Shown here: positions 1 to 7,974 of the stretch, piece after piece | Layout of the letters: each line of letters begins with the position of its first letter | Numbering within the stretch: the stretch's first letter is position 1 | From: Streptomyces rishiriensis | GTDB taxonomy: Bacteria > Actinomycetota > Actinomycetes > Streptomycetales > Streptomycetaceae | Direction of reading: 5' to 3' | DNA: 64,000 nucleotides | Assembly: GCF_030815485.1 (NCBI RefSeq) | Contig: NZ_JAUSWV010000002.1 | Span: 3,286,001 to 3,350,000 of the forward strand | Notes under the pieces: model-generated | Database searches by the model: none | What the model was told of the DNA's origin: nothing | What the model saw: the letters and a program-made list of their open reading frames with translations, nothing else | Translations under genes and position numbers: made by a program

Positions 1-1
1 C

Positions 2-679
2 GAGCTGCGGGCCCACCACGTGGAGGTACAGGAGCTCTCGGAGCTGCTCCGCTCGCTGCCCATCCATGAGTCCGAAGCGCTCGCCCTGCCGAACTTCCGG
101 TCTCCCGACAGCGTCAGCCGTAAGACCACCGACTTCATGACCAATCACAGCCTCTACACCGGTAATGCCACCCGGTGCGGCAAGCCGACTCTGCTCATGA
201 TCGAAGCCTTCACAGAACGTGAGGCCGAGATGCTCCAAGCCGCCCGAGCCATCGAAGACGGCATCGGGTCCGGTGAGCTTCACCGCATCCCCCCGCAGCC
301 CGATGAGATCGACGAGACAGGCGTCAGCGCCATCGAGGGGCGTCTCCTCGTCCGCCGGGCACTCGCTCGGGAGCGGAACCCGAAGCTCCGCGCTCAGAAG
401 ATCAAGCAGGTGCGCGACCGCGGCGGCTCGCTGCGGTGTGAGGTGTGCGAGTTCGACTTCGCCAGCGTCTACGGGGAACTGGGCGAGGGGTACATCGAAG
501 TGCACCATCTCACTCCCCTTCACATCTCCGGGACACGGGAGACCAGCCTCGACGACCTCGCTTGCGTCTGCGCCAACTGCCATCGCATGTGCCACAGGTG
601 CCGCCCCGGTGAATCTTGGCGTACACCCGCCGATCTTCGGGAGCGGATGCGCAAGTCCGCGCCGGAAGGCCGCCACTAG
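2..679 (+). CDS. HNH endonuclease, 5' end outside window
   Basis: The reading frame is open from the first bases of the window, so the true start is probably upstream. The C-terminal half carries an HNH fold. Numbered from the in-frame GTG at position 20, it has a C140-x2-C143 zinc pair, an E-V-H-H core at residues 160-163, and a second C184-x2-C187 pair. This CxxC/HH/CxxC layout is that of McrA-like HNH nucleases, which cleave DNA and in some families act in restriction. The N-terminal part has no motif I recognise. The stop overlaps the convergent ATPase gene by 4 bases. Nuclease family is fairly sure; substrate and role in restriction are not known. Confidence 0.75.
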   Translation, partial: ELRAHHVEVQELSELLRSLPIHESEALALPNFRSPDSVSRKTTDFMTNHSLYTGNATRCGKPTLLMIEAFTEREAEMLQAARAIEDGIGSGELHRIPPQPDEIDETGVSAIEGRLLVRRALARERNPKLRAQKIKQVRDRGGSLRCEVCEFDFASVYGELGEGYIEVHHLTPLHISGTRETSLDDLACVCANCHRMCHRCRPGESWRTPADLRERMRKSAPEGRH

Positions 680-1308
680 GCCGCATCCGCTTCGGCTTCA
701 TAGTGCATTTGCGCGCGGTCGAGGATGTCATCCGGGTCATGTCCGCGAGCGGCGGACCAGTGGAGCAGATCCGCGATCAGCGCGACTGCTGATTCCGCTA
801 GACCCTCGTCGTACAACCCCCTATGCAGGGCGCTGCCCCGCCCGACGTCTTGGTAGCTGTCAAGCACCGCAAGCGCCCGCTCGATGCGCTGGCAGGCGGA
901 ACCTGGACCAGCCGAGATCTCACACCAGACCGCCTTGCCCGCCGCCGTCAGCACTACGCCCCAGTCGACTGCCAGCGATGCCAGGAGGTGCAGGCCGCGA
1001 CCGCACACGTCGTCCTGTCCGGCCGTCTTCGACGAGGGCAGAATCTCGCTCTTGTCGTGGACTTCGAGTCGGAGCCTCTCCCCCCTCCATTCAAGGATGA
1101 GGGTCGCTGAGGCCCCTTCGCCGACATGCTTGACGACGTTGGTCGCCAGCTCGGTGATGAGCAGCTCTGCTTCGTCGACGGCGACGGACGCGCCCCACTG
1201 ACTCAACTGCCTGGCGGCAGCTCTCCTCAGTAGGCGCACTTCCGCCGGCGCCGCCTCGAACGGCAGGACACAGCGGAGTCGGGGTTCGGTGACTTCGTAG
1301 CCAGGCAT
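676..1308 (-). CDS. SpoIIAB/RsbW-like ATP-binding regulatory protein
   Basis: This 210-residue protein has a histidine-kinase-like ATPase fold. The N-box is ELATNVVKH near residue 57, a G1-type VHDKS lies near residue 83, and a G2-type GRGLHLL lies near residue 103. These match the anti-sigma-factor or anti-anti-sigma kinases that are abundant in Streptomyces. The ~90-residue C-terminal extension lacks a recognisable domain. I chose ATG at 1308 because GGAGGAG lies just upstream; a longer frame to 1398 has no ribosome site. The gene is divergent from the XRE/DUF397 pair, the typical arrangement of WhiJ-like (abaA-type) developmental loci, so a regulatory role beside those genes is inferred. 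Confidence 0.85.
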   Translation of the reverse strand: MPGYEVTEPRLRCVLPFEAAPAEVRLLRRAAARQLSQWGASVAVDEAELLITELATNVVKHVGEGASATLILEWRGERLRLEVHDKSEILPSSKTAGQDDVCGRGLHLLASLAVDWGVVLTAAGKAVWCEISAGPGSACQRIERALAVLDSYQDVGRGSALHRGLYDEGLAESAVALIADLLHWSAARGHDPDDILDRAQMHYEAEADAA

Positions 1309-1400
1309 GGCCACTCCTCCCTCCAAGCCACGCACGTGCTGCGCGCTCCGTGCTCGTACGGCTGCACTGCGTAGCGATCTGGGTAACGAGCATGGCACGG

Positions 1401-1431
1401 AGAAGTCTCACTGTGTAACTTCTCATGAGAA
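1401..1431. promoter_or_regulatory. Nested palindromes in WhiJ-like divergent promoter
   Basis: The region between the divergent ATPase and XRE genes holds a perfect 12-base palindrome TTCTCATGAGAA at 1420-1431. It overlaps an inverted repeat AGAAGT (1401-1406) / ACTTCT (1418-1423). This AT-leaning block stands out from the GC-rich surroundings and is the best candidate operator for the XRE protein encoded at 1527. The binding assignment is inference. Confidence 0.5.
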
Positions 1432-1526
1432 TCCATCGAGTGAATCTGTCGGCGAGCCCGGCTTCCGGCTGCCTAGCCTGATGGGGATCTCCGGGCTCGC
1501 CGCCCGGCCCATGGCGAAGGAGCCTC

Positions 1527-2372
1527 ATGTCCGAACGGACCACAACCCGCCGCCGTCAACTGGGCGCGATGATGCGCAAGTTGCGCGCCCGCAGGGGGAT
1601 GACTTTGGAGGAGGCCGGGCGGCTCGTCGGGGTGTCCAAGGCGACGGTCAGCCGGTACGAGACCCAGGCCGGGCCCGTCAAATGGCTGGTCGTCGACGCG
1701 TTGTGCCGCGAGTACGGGGCGACTGACACCGAGCGCAGGGCCGTGGTCAACATCGCCAAGGATGCCAAACAGCAGGGTTGGTGGAGCTCGTTCGCCGACT
1801 CCATTCCGGAGAGCATGAACCTGCTGCTCACCCTTGAGGACGAGGCCGTGCGCGAGAGCCACTTCTCGTGTGTCTATGTCCCCGGCCTGCTGCAGACGCG
1901 CACTTACAGCACCGCGCTGCAGAGAGCCAACGAGGTCCCTCTGGCGCCCGAGGAGATCGAGCGCCTCGTCGACATCCGTATGAAGCGGCAGGAAATCCTC
2001 ACCCGCGCGAAGCCGCTTCGCCTCTGGGCGATCCTGGACGAGTCCGTGATCCGCCGTGTGGTCGGGTCTCCGCAGATCATGCGGGAGCAACTCGACCGCC
2101 TGCTCGAAGCGAACGAGTCGCCTCACATCACGCTCCAAGTGCTGCCGTTCGCCCAGGGCGCCCACGCCGCCGCCCTGGGCAGCTTCGTCATCATCGGCGG
2201 CCCCGAGCCGGCGCTGGATGTGGTGTACGTCGACTTCCACACCGGCTCCCTCTTCCTGGAGAAGGAAGAGGAACTGGAGCGATACAGACTTGCGTTCGAG
2301 TACCTCCAAGCACAAGCGTTGGACATGGAGGCCTCCTCCGCCATGATCCACCGCGCCCGCAGGGAGTTGTGA
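1527..2372 (+). CDS. WhiJ-like XRE regulator with DUF5753 domain
   Basis: This 281-residue regulator has an N-terminal helix-turn-helix at roughly residues 12-65, including MTLEEAGRLVGVSKATVSRYE. A DUF5753 domain follows, with the signatures YVPGLLQTRTYS and VLPFAQGAHAA. DUF5753 is the hallmark of the large Streptomyces family that includes WhiJ and is paired with small DUF397 proteins. The stop is directly followed by the ATG of such a DUF397 gene with no gap, so the two are translated together. The family usually represses developmental or secondary-metabolism genes, with the DUF397 partner relieving repression; that function here is inferred from family and context. Confidence 0.92.
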   Translation: MSERTTTRRRQLGAMMRKLRARRGMTLEEAGRLVGVSKATVSRYETQAGPVKWLVVDALCREYGATDTERRAVVNIAKDAKQQGWWSSFADSIPESMNLLLTLEDEAVRESHFSCVYVPGLLQTRTYSTALQRANEVPLAPEEIERLVDIRMKRQEILTRAKPLRLWAILDESVIRRVVGSPQIMREQLDRLLEANESPHITLQVLPFAQGAHAAALGSFVIIGGPEPALDVVYVDFHTGSLFLEKEEELERYRLAFEYLQAQALDMEASSAMIHRARREL

Positions 2373-2570
2373 ATGTCAGCCGGACCTCAGCCCGACTCCG
2401 AGCCCGTCTGGTTCAAGTCGTCGCACAGTGGCGGCAACACGACCGAGTGCGTGGAGGCGGCCTTCGTGCCGGCAGGTGTGCTGGTCCGGGATTCCAAGTC
2501 GCCGAGTGGCCCTCTCATCCCGGTGTCGGCCGAGCCTTGGTCGAGGTTTGTGGAGGCCTCGGTGCGGTGA
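2373..2570 (+). CDS. DUF397 small protein, partner of WhiJ-like regulator
   Basis: This 65-residue protein has the DUF397 signature: W-x-K-S-S-H-S near the start, then a cysteine in TECVEAA, a V-x-V-R-D-S-K segment and a terminal W-x-x-F. DUF397 proteins are almost always encoded next to WhiJ-type XRE regulators and act as their partner or antagonist. The gene starts immediately after the regulator stop codon, which supports translational coupling. Length and motifs are normal for the family. Confidence 0.93.
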   Translation: MSAGPQPDSEPVWFKSSHSGGNTTECVEAAFVPAGVLVRDSKSPSGPLIPVSAEPWSRFVEASVR

Positions 2571-2674
2571 GTATGCGGCGAGCCGCGGCGTGGGCTGATT
2601 CCACGCCATCGCGTCGTCCCGCCCGCCACGAAACGGCTTGGCGACTTCTCGGGCCGAGCGGGGCCGACGGACGA

Positions 2675-3079
2675 TCACTCGTCGAAGTAGGCCTGGGCCA
2701 CGGCGTAGGTGTCCTCGTAGAGGTGGTAGCGGGTGATCCGGCCGTCCTGGACCGTGGCGTGCAGGGCGAACGCGGTGTCGATGTCCCGGCCCGTCTTCTT
2801 GACCTCGGAGACCATGCGCCCGATGAGCACCACGTCGTCGCCCTCGGCGACGATCTGACGGAGGGCGAACTCCTTGGCCCGCACATGGGACTGGAGGAGT
2901 TCGAAGAACGTCCGCATGCCGTCCGCCGAGTCGACCTCCGGTACCCACGGAATGCCCGGCGGGTGCGGGATGGAGAACCACACCGAGTCGGCGAACAGCG
3001 CCGCCGCCTCCGCGCTCTTCCCCTCGGCCAGCAGCGGGAACAAACGTTGCACAGTCTGCGTCGGTGACTCTGCTGTCAT
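2675..3079 (-). CDS. SnoaL-like / NTF2-fold protein
   Basis: A 134-residue protein with a predicted NTF2-like cone fold. It has an early helix (VQRLFPLLAEGKSAEAAALF), a conserved aromatic strand after it, and the closing pattern HATVQDGRITRYHLYEDTYA seen in SnoaL-like and limonene-epoxide-hydrolase-like proteins. Such proteins are small isomerases, hydrolases or ligand binders; no catalytic residue set singles out a reaction here. I chose ATG at 3079; 25 codons of open frame precede it but look non-coding. It is transcribed convergently with the DUF397 gene and downstream of the XRE regulator at 3151, with no evident functional link. Confidence 0.8.
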   Translation of the reverse strand: MTAESPTQTVQRLFPLLAEGKSAEAAALFADSVWFSIPHPPGIPWVPEVDSADGMRTFFELLQSHVRAKEFALRQIVAEGDDVVLIGRMVSEVKKTGRDIDTAFALHATVQDGRITRYHLYEDTYAVAQAYFDE

Positions 3080-3150
3080 GTGTGCCGACCCTACGGGGGT
3101 CCGACGTTCAGCGTCCTGCTGGACGAGTTGGCGTTCCTCCCGGCCCCCGG

Positions 3151-4014
3151 TCATCGACGCGGCGCCAGAGTCCCGGGCGAGGGGTCGTCGGCGAGCGGCT
3201 GGGGTCCCAGTACCGCCAGGAGTTCCAGGCGTTCCGCGTCCTCCGTGCCCGGTTCGGCGGTGTAGATCATGATGCGGAGGTCGCTGCCGGCGACGGCGAG
3301 GACGTCGCAGTCCAGGGTGAGGGGGCCCACCTGGGGGTGGTCGATCGTCTTGCGGGAAGCCTCGTACTGGCCGACGGTTCCGGAGTCCCAGAGTGAGGCG
3401 AAGCGGGCGCTGTTCGCCCGGAGTTCCGCGATGAGCCGACGTAGGCGCTGGTCCGCCGGGTAGCGGCCCGCCGCTGTGCGCAGGTCGGTGGTCACCGCGG
3501 CCTCCAGCGCCCGCCGGGACTCCGGTGTGTGGCGGACGCGGTCGCTCGCACCGAGGAACGCGCGCCAGGCGCCGTTGCGCTCACGGCCGTGGCGTTCGCC
3601 CATGAGGGCCGTGTAGAGCGGGTTGGTGAGGAGGAGCGTCCAGGACGCGTCCGAGACCGCCACCGGTGCGGCCGTCAGGCGGTCCAGCATCCGGTGGACG
3701 CTCGGCGCGATGTACGCCGGTACCGTGCCCCGGCCGGGCGGTACGAGGCCGGCGGTGTGGAAGAGGTGCTCGCGCTCGGCCGGGGAGACGCGCAGCGCCC
3801 GTCCGAGGGCCTCGACGACCTGCTCCGACGGGTTCTCGGCCCGGCCCTGTTCGAGGCGGGTGACGTAGTCGACCGAGATGCCCGCCAGCATCGCCAGTTC
3901 CTCGCGGCGCAGTCCCGGGGCGCGCCGGTGGCCGCCCGAGGGCAGTCCCGCCGCCTCCGGGGAGACCCGGTCCCGCCACCGTCGTACCGTACGTCCGAAG
4001 TCCCTGCTCGCCAT
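3151..4014 (-). CDS. XRE-family regulator with MmyB-like ligand domain
   Basis: This 287-residue regulator has an N-terminal helix-turn-helix (LRREELAMLAGISVDYVTRLE, about residues 34-55). The MmyB-like ligand-binding region follows, recognisable by the LLTNPLYTALMGE and RRLIAELRANSARFASLWD segments. MmyB-type regulators control adjacent divergent genes, often short-chain dehydrogenases, in actinobacteria. The start at 4014 was chosen because the helix-turn-helix begins just after it. The divergent neighbour is an SDR oxidoreductase, and a strong inverted repeat sits between them, so control of the SDR gene is the likely role. Confidence 0.9.
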   Translation of the reverse strand: MASRDFGRTVRRWRDRVSPEAAGLPSGGHRRAPGLRREELAMLAGISVDYVTRLEQGRAENPSEQVVEALGRALRVSPAEREHLFHTAGLVPPGRGTVPAYIAPSVHRMLDRLTAAPVAVSDASWTLLLTNPLYTALMGERHGRERNGAWRAFLGASDRVRHTPESRRALEAAVTTDLRTAAGRYPADQRLRRLIAELRANSARFASLWDSGTVGQYEASRKTIDHPQVGPLTLDCDVLAVAGSDLRIMIYTAEPGTEDAERLELLAVLGPQPLADDPSPGTLAPRR

Positions 4015-4041
4015 GTCTCCACTGTGCACCGCGCCGCCCGG

Positions 4042-4072
4042 GTCTTCCTGGTACCGGCAGTCCCAGGAAGAC
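4042..4072. promoter_or_regulatory. 10-bp inverted repeat between XRE and SDR genes
   Basis: GTCTTCCTGG at 4042-4051 is mirrored perfectly by CCAGGAAGAC at 4063-4072 with an 11-base spacer, so half-site centres lie about two helical turns apart. It is placed centrally in the 101-base divergent promoter region, as expected for the operator of the MmyB-like regulator encoded at 3151-4014. Confidence 0.65.
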
Positions 4073-4115
4073 GGGGCTCCTGGCTGCTCCCCGCCCTCGG
4101 TCGCAGCCTGGAGGC

Positions 4116-4865
4116 ATGACAACGACCACGGGTACGGATTCGACCACCACCACGACCACGACCACGACACTGATCACCGGGGGCAACAAGGGGCTCGGGT
4201 TCGAGACCGCTCGACGGCTCGTCGAAGCGGGGCACAACGTCTGGGTCGGCAGCCGCGACGCCGAGCGCGGGCGGCTGGCCGCCGAACGGCTGGGCGCCCG
4301 ATGGGTCCGGCTGGACGTCACCGACGACGGCTCCGTCGAGGCCGCGGCCAAGACCATCGAGGCCGACGGCGGCCTGGACGTGCTGATCAACAACGCGGGC
4401 ATCGAGAGCCGGGGTGCCGACAACGGCATCGTCGGCGCCGCGGAGGTCACCGCCGAGCACATGCGCCAGGTCTTCGAGACGAACGTCTTCGGCGTGGTGC
4501 GGGTCACCCACGCGTTCCTGCCGTTGCTGCGACGCTCCCCCGCTCCCGTCATCGTCAATGTGAGCAGCGGGCTCGCCTCCCTGAGCGGCGTCACCGACGC
4601 GAGCACGCCGGCGTACGGCTATCCGGGCGTCTCGTACCCGGCCTCGAAGACCGCGGTCAACATGATCACCGTGCAGTACGCGAAGGCGTTCCCGGCCATG
4701 CGGATCAACGCGGTGGAGCCCGGCTTCACCAGGACCGACCTCAACGGGAACACCGGCGTGCAGAGCGTCGAGAAGGGTGCCGAGATCATCGTCCGGATGG
4801 CGCAGGTGGGCCCCGACGGTCCGACCGGCGGGTATCTCGACGCGGCGGGGACACTGCCCTGGTAG
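4116..4865 (+). CDS. Short-chain dehydrogenase/reductase
   Basis: A classical SDR of 249 residues. The TGGNKGLG cofactor loop is at residues 21-28, an acidic D67 lies in LDVTD, NNAG is at 92-95, catalytic serines are near 150-151, and the Y174-x3-K178 pair is in YPASK. It should catalyse NAD(P)-dependent oxidation or reduction of a small carbonyl or alcohol; the substrate cannot be read from sequence. The N-terminus is odd: a run of nine threonines lies just before the dinucleotide-binding strand, encoded by a tract of ACC and ACG codons. The start has GGAGG-like spacing. The gene is divergent from an MmyB-like regulator. Confidence 0.93.
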   Translation: MTTTTGTDSTTTTTTTTTLITGGNKGLGFETARRLVEAGHNVWVGSRDAERGRLAAERLGARWVRLDVTDDGSVEAAAKTIEADGGLDVLINNAGIESRGADNGIVGAAEVTAEHMRQVFETNVFGVVRVTHAFLPLLRRSPAPVIVNVSSGLASLSGVTDASTPAYGYPGVSYPASKTAVNMITVQYAKAFPAMRINAVEPGFTRTDLNGNTGVQSVEKGAEIIVRMAQVGPDGPTGGYLDAAGTLPW

Positions 4866-4996
4866 GCGCGTTCGGCTGAGGCTGGGGCTGGGGCGGTTGC
4901 GGTGGCACGGGCGGCCGGGACTCGCGCTGTTTCGGCGGCACGGGCGAAAGGTCGTCGCGCCGCACGGTGAGATCTGTGTCGCGGCCCCCTCTCGAC

Positions 4997-5020
4997 AGAT
5001 AGTCTGCGCAGAGATAATCT
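4997..5020. promoter_or_regulatory. Paired 9-bp pseudo-palindromes, candidate MarR operator
   Basis: AGATAGTCT (4997-5005) and AGATAATCT (5012-5020) are both pseudo-palindromic and repeat with a 15-base period, 33 bases before the SRPBCC start. This AT-rich island precedes an operon that encodes its own MarR regulator, so autoregulation through this site is the natural inference. Confidence 0.45.
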
Positions 5021-5052
5021 ATGGGCACATCATCTGATCGAGGAGACCCCGC

Positions 5053-5469
5053 ATGTGGGAATACGAGCATGACGTCGAGACCGAGGCCACGCCTGAGGCG
5101 ATCTGGCGGCTGTGGGCCGACGTCGAGCGCTGGGGCGCCTGGAACGCCGAGATCGAGAAGATCGAGATCAGTGGGCCGTTCGCGGCGGGCAGTCGGATCA
5201 CGATGACACCTCCCGGGGACGAGCCGATCGTGCTGCGCATCGCCGAGGCGGTCGAAGGCGAACTGTTCGTCGACGAGGCCCGCTTCGGCGATCTGCTGCT
5301 GCGCACCACCCACCGGGTCGACCGGATCGGCCACGAGCGGACCCGGGTGGTGTACCGGATGGAGATCACCGGCGCGGGCGCCGACGAGGCGGGCCCGCAG
5401 ATCGGCCCGGCCATCACCGCCGACTGGCCCGACACCATGGCCTCGCTGGTCGAGCTGGCGCTGCGCTGA
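5053..5469 (+). CDS. SRPBCC-family (polyketide cyclase/START-like) protein
   Basis: This 138-residue protein has the START-like helix-grip fold pattern: an opening strand (YEHDVETEATPEAIW), an early W-x-x-D/W motif (VERWGAWN), and a long closing helix containing DWPDTMASLVELAL. Such proteins bind hydrophobic ligands in a central cavity and some act as cyclases; no enzyme function is evident here. GAGGAGACC precedes the ATG. Its stop overlaps the MarR start in a TGATG junction, so the two proteins are made together and may share a ligand. Confidence 0.85.
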   Translation: MWEYEHDVETEATPEAIWRLWADVERWGAWNAEIEKIEISGPFAAGSRITMTPPGDEPIVLRIAEAVEGELFVDEARFGDLLLRTTHRVDRIGHERTRVVYRMEITGAGADEAGPQIGPAITADWPDTMASLVELALR

Positions 5470-5903
5470 TGCCGCTCAGCCCCGGTGAGAGCCCCGGATT
5501 CCTGCTGTGGCACGCCACACTCCGCTGGCAGCGCGACATCGCCGCGGTCCTGGCCCCTCTCGGTCTCACCCATGTGCAGTTCGTGCTGCTCGCCTGTGCG
5601 TGGTGGTTCAACTCCCAGGGCGAGCAGCCCAACCAGCTGACCCTGGCCCGCCAGGCCGGTATCGACGTCAAGATGACCTCCCAGGTACTTCGCGCCCTGG
5701 AGGGCAAGGGGCTCGTCGAGCGTGAGGTCGACCCGGCCGACACCCGCGCCAAGCGACTGCGTGTCACCGACGCCGGGGCCGAACTGGCCCCCCGCGCGAT
5801 GACCGCGGTCGAGCGCGCGGACGCGTTGTTCTTCCAGCCGGTGCCCGTCGACGACGCGGTAGCCCTGCTCGGCCGCCTGGCGCATCCTCATCCCCCGTCC
5901 TGA
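5469..5903 (+). CDS. MarR-family transcriptional regulator
   Basis: A 144-residue winged-helix protein with the MarR pattern: recognition helix region QLTLARQAGIDVKMTSQVLRALEGKGLVERE, followed by the wing DPADTRAKRLRVTDAGAEL. MarR proteins are dimeric repressors that release DNA on binding small phenolic or lipophilic ligands. It starts inside the stop codon of the SRPBCC gene and so is translationally coupled. A candidate operator of two pseudo-palindromes lies upstream of the pair, suggesting autoregulation. Confidence 0.92.
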   Translation: MPLSPGESPGFLLWHATLRWQRDIAAVLAPLGLTHVQFVLLACAWWFNSQGEQPNQLTLARQAGIDVKMTSQVLRALEGKGLVEREVDPADTRAKRLRVTDAGAELAPRAMTAVERADALFFQPVPVDDAVALLGRLAHPHPPS

Positions 5904-6020
5904 AACTCGCGCCGGTGCCGAACACCTGCACGGGCAGAGCGGGCACGCGGGCTGTCCGCGCGGCGGCGGGTGTGAGCCACGCCACGGGAACTCTCCGTGC
6001 GGCCCCGGAGAGGTACATGT

Positions 6021-6773
6021 GTGAGTGCCAACCATGACGGTGACGGTGACGACGAGGGGCGCCTGCGGGCGCGGGTTCGGGGCGGGGAACGCGCCGCCTT
6101 CGGGGAGTTGTACGAGTTGTACGCGGCGGCCGTGTACAACCATGCCCTGCGGCTGACCGGTGACTGGTCGGTCGCCGAGGAGGTCATGTCGGAGACGTTC
6201 CTCGCCGCTTGGCGGGGGCGGGCCGACGTGCACGCCGAAGGGGGGTCGCTGCGGCCCTGGTTGTTCGGGATCGCCACCAACAAGGCGCGTAACGCCGACC
6301 GGAGTCTGCGGCGGCGGCTCGCCTTCCTCGCCCGGCGGGCCGAGGCCGGGGCGGGGCCGGGGGGCGGGGCAGGGGCCGGGACCGAGGAGGTCGTCGGGGA
6401 CTTCGCCGAAGAGGTCGCCGGACGGGTCGACGACGCCCGTCGGCTCGCCGAGGTGCGGCGGGTCCTGGGGCGGCTCAGGAGGCACGAGCGGGAGGTCATC
6501 GCGTTGTGCGTGTGGGGCGGGCTCGACTACGCGCAGGCCGCCGAGGCGCTCGGCGTGCCGGTGGGGACCGTACGGTCCCGGTTGTCGCGGGCTCGTGGGC
6601 GGCTCCGGGAGATCGTCGAGCGGGAAGCGCGGCAGTCCGGGGGTGCCGAGCGGCGTACGGAGCTACGTACCGAGCGGCGTACGGGACGAGGTACGGAACC
6701 CCGATCGCGTCGCGGAGAGGTAGAGAGTGAGGCCGCGTTCGCGGTCCTGCCCATTCAGGAGGAAGCCCGATGA
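6021..6773 (+). CDS. ECF-type RNA polymerase sigma factor
   Basis: About 250 residues. Region 2 is recognisable from FGELYELYAAAVYNHALRL and the SETFLAAWRG segment; region 4 reads HEREVIALCVWGGLDYAQAA then GTVRSRLSRAR. An Arg/Thr/Glu-rich tail follows region 4. I chose GTG at 6021 because GGAGAGG lies upstream; an earlier in-frame GTG at 5997 has no ribosome site. The stop overlaps the start of the next gene by an ATGA junction, and that gene encodes a membrane protein of the type often paired with such factors, so the pair probably forms a sigma/anti-sigma or sensor unit. Confidence 0.93.
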   Translation: MSANHDGDGDDEGRLRARVRGGERAAFGELYELYAAAVYNHALRLTGDWSVAEEVMSETFLAAWRGRADVHAEGGSLRPWLFGIATNKARNADRSLRRRLAFLARRAEAGAGPGGGAGAGTEEVVGDFAEEVAGRVDDARRLAEVRRVLGRLRRHEREVIALCVWGGLDYAQAAEALGVPVGTVRSRLSRARGRLREIVEREARQSGGAERRTELRTERRTGRGTEPRSRRGEVESEAAFAVLPIQEEAR

Positions 6774-7912
6774 ACGCCACTCCGGCCGGATCCGAGCGTC
6801 AGCAGCAGGGGGAGCGGGAGGAGCTGGCTCGGCTGTTGCCCGCTCCTCCCGCCGAGCAGCCGCTGCCTTCTGGGCGTCACTCCCACCACAAGGACGTTCT
6901 GATGCAGCTCATTGATCGAGACAGCCGTGACGCAGGTGACGCACATGACGCACGTGACGCCGGAGGTGTCCGCGATGCTGCCACTGCCGCTGCTTCCGCC
7001 AGGCGCTTCGGGTTCTCTCGGCCGGTTCTGCTCACCGCGTGTGTCGCCGTCGCGTTGGCCGCCGGGCTCACCTTCGGGCTCGCCCCCGGGGAACAGGGGA
7101 AGGGCGGCGCGACGGCCGCGCCCGGTGCGAGCGCCGACGGAGGCAGCCGCGGTGCCGTCGTGACGCTCGACCGTATCGCCGCTGTCGCCCTGCGCGGCGA
7201 CGTCGCGCCGGTGTCCGACAGCCAGTTCGTGTACGTACGGAGCACGGTGGCCGGCAACGAGGGCGTCTTCGAGGGGCCCGTCGTACTCGGGAAGCCGCAT
7301 GAGCGGCAGGTGTGGTTCTCGCAGCGGACGGGGCCCGTCGTCGACGTGGGGCTGATCCGTGAGGACGGGCAGGACTGGCCGATCGAGGTCGGGGTGCCGG
7401 ACGGTACGGACCCGAAGGACTCCGGGGTGCCGTCCGGCGTCGACCGGCCCACTTACGCATGGCTCGCCTCGCTGCCCACCGCGCCTGACGCGTTGCTGGA
7501 GCTGCTCTACTCCATGACCTCCGTCGAGAAGGGGGACGACAAGGACCAGGCCGTCTTCGACCGGATCGGTGATCTCATCGGTGAGCAGATCATGCCGTCC
7601 GCCACGGCCGCCGCGGTCTACAAGGCCACGGCGCTGATTCCCGGCGTGACCGAACTGGACGACGCCGTGGACGCCGCCGGGCGGCACGGTATCGCCATCG
7701 CTCGGGAGGACACGAAGCACGGGACCCGTACCGAGTGGATCTTCAACCGGACCACCCTCGACTACCTCGGCCAACGAACCGTCTTCAGCCGGGACACCGC
7801 GCGGGGCAAGGCCGGGGCCGTCCTCGGCACCTCCGCCGTTCTGGAGCGGGCCGTCGTCGACAAGCGTGGCCAGGTGCCGGACGAACGGCGCAGGGCCGGG
7901 CGGAGTTACTGA
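6770..7912 (+). CDS. CU044_5270-like membrane protein, sigma-factor partner
   Basis: A 380-residue protein with a soluble N-terminal part, one membrane helix (VLLTACVAVALAAGLTFGL, about residues 84-102) and a large outer domain. It fits the CU044_5270 family, often encoded directly after ECF or SigE-like sigma factors in actinobacteria. The start overlaps the sigma-factor stop (ATGA). Membership is inferred from architecture, the YVRSTVAG/RQVWFSQ patterns and context. An anti-sigma role is plausible but no zinc-binding anti-sigma motif is visible. The N-terminal tail contains a run of alternating Asp, Ala and His residues (RDAGDAHDARDAGGVRDA), which is low-complexity. Confidence 0.8.
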   Translation: MNATPAGSERQQQGEREELARLLPAPPAEQPLPSGRHSHHKDVLMQLIDRDSRDAGDAHDARDAGGVRDAATAAASARRFGFSRPVLLTACVAVALAAGLTFGLAPGEQGKGGATAAPGASADGGSRGAVVTLDRIAAVALRGDVAPVSDSQFVYVRSTVAGNEGVFEGPVVLGKPHERQVWFSQRTGPVVDVGLIREDGQDWPIEVGVPDGTDPKDSGVPSGVDRPTYAWLASLPTAPDALLELLYSMTSVEKGDDKDQAVFDRIGDLIGEQIMPSATAAAVYKATALIPGVTELDDAVDAAGRHGIAIAREDTKHGTRTEWIFNRTTLDYLGQRTVFSRDTARGKAGAVLGTSAVLERAVVDKRGQVPDERRRAGRSY

Positions 7913-7974
7913 TCGTTTCAGAATGAGGTGAGTTGTGGGTCATGTGCCCGGTGATCTTCGTGAGCGGGGTCGCC

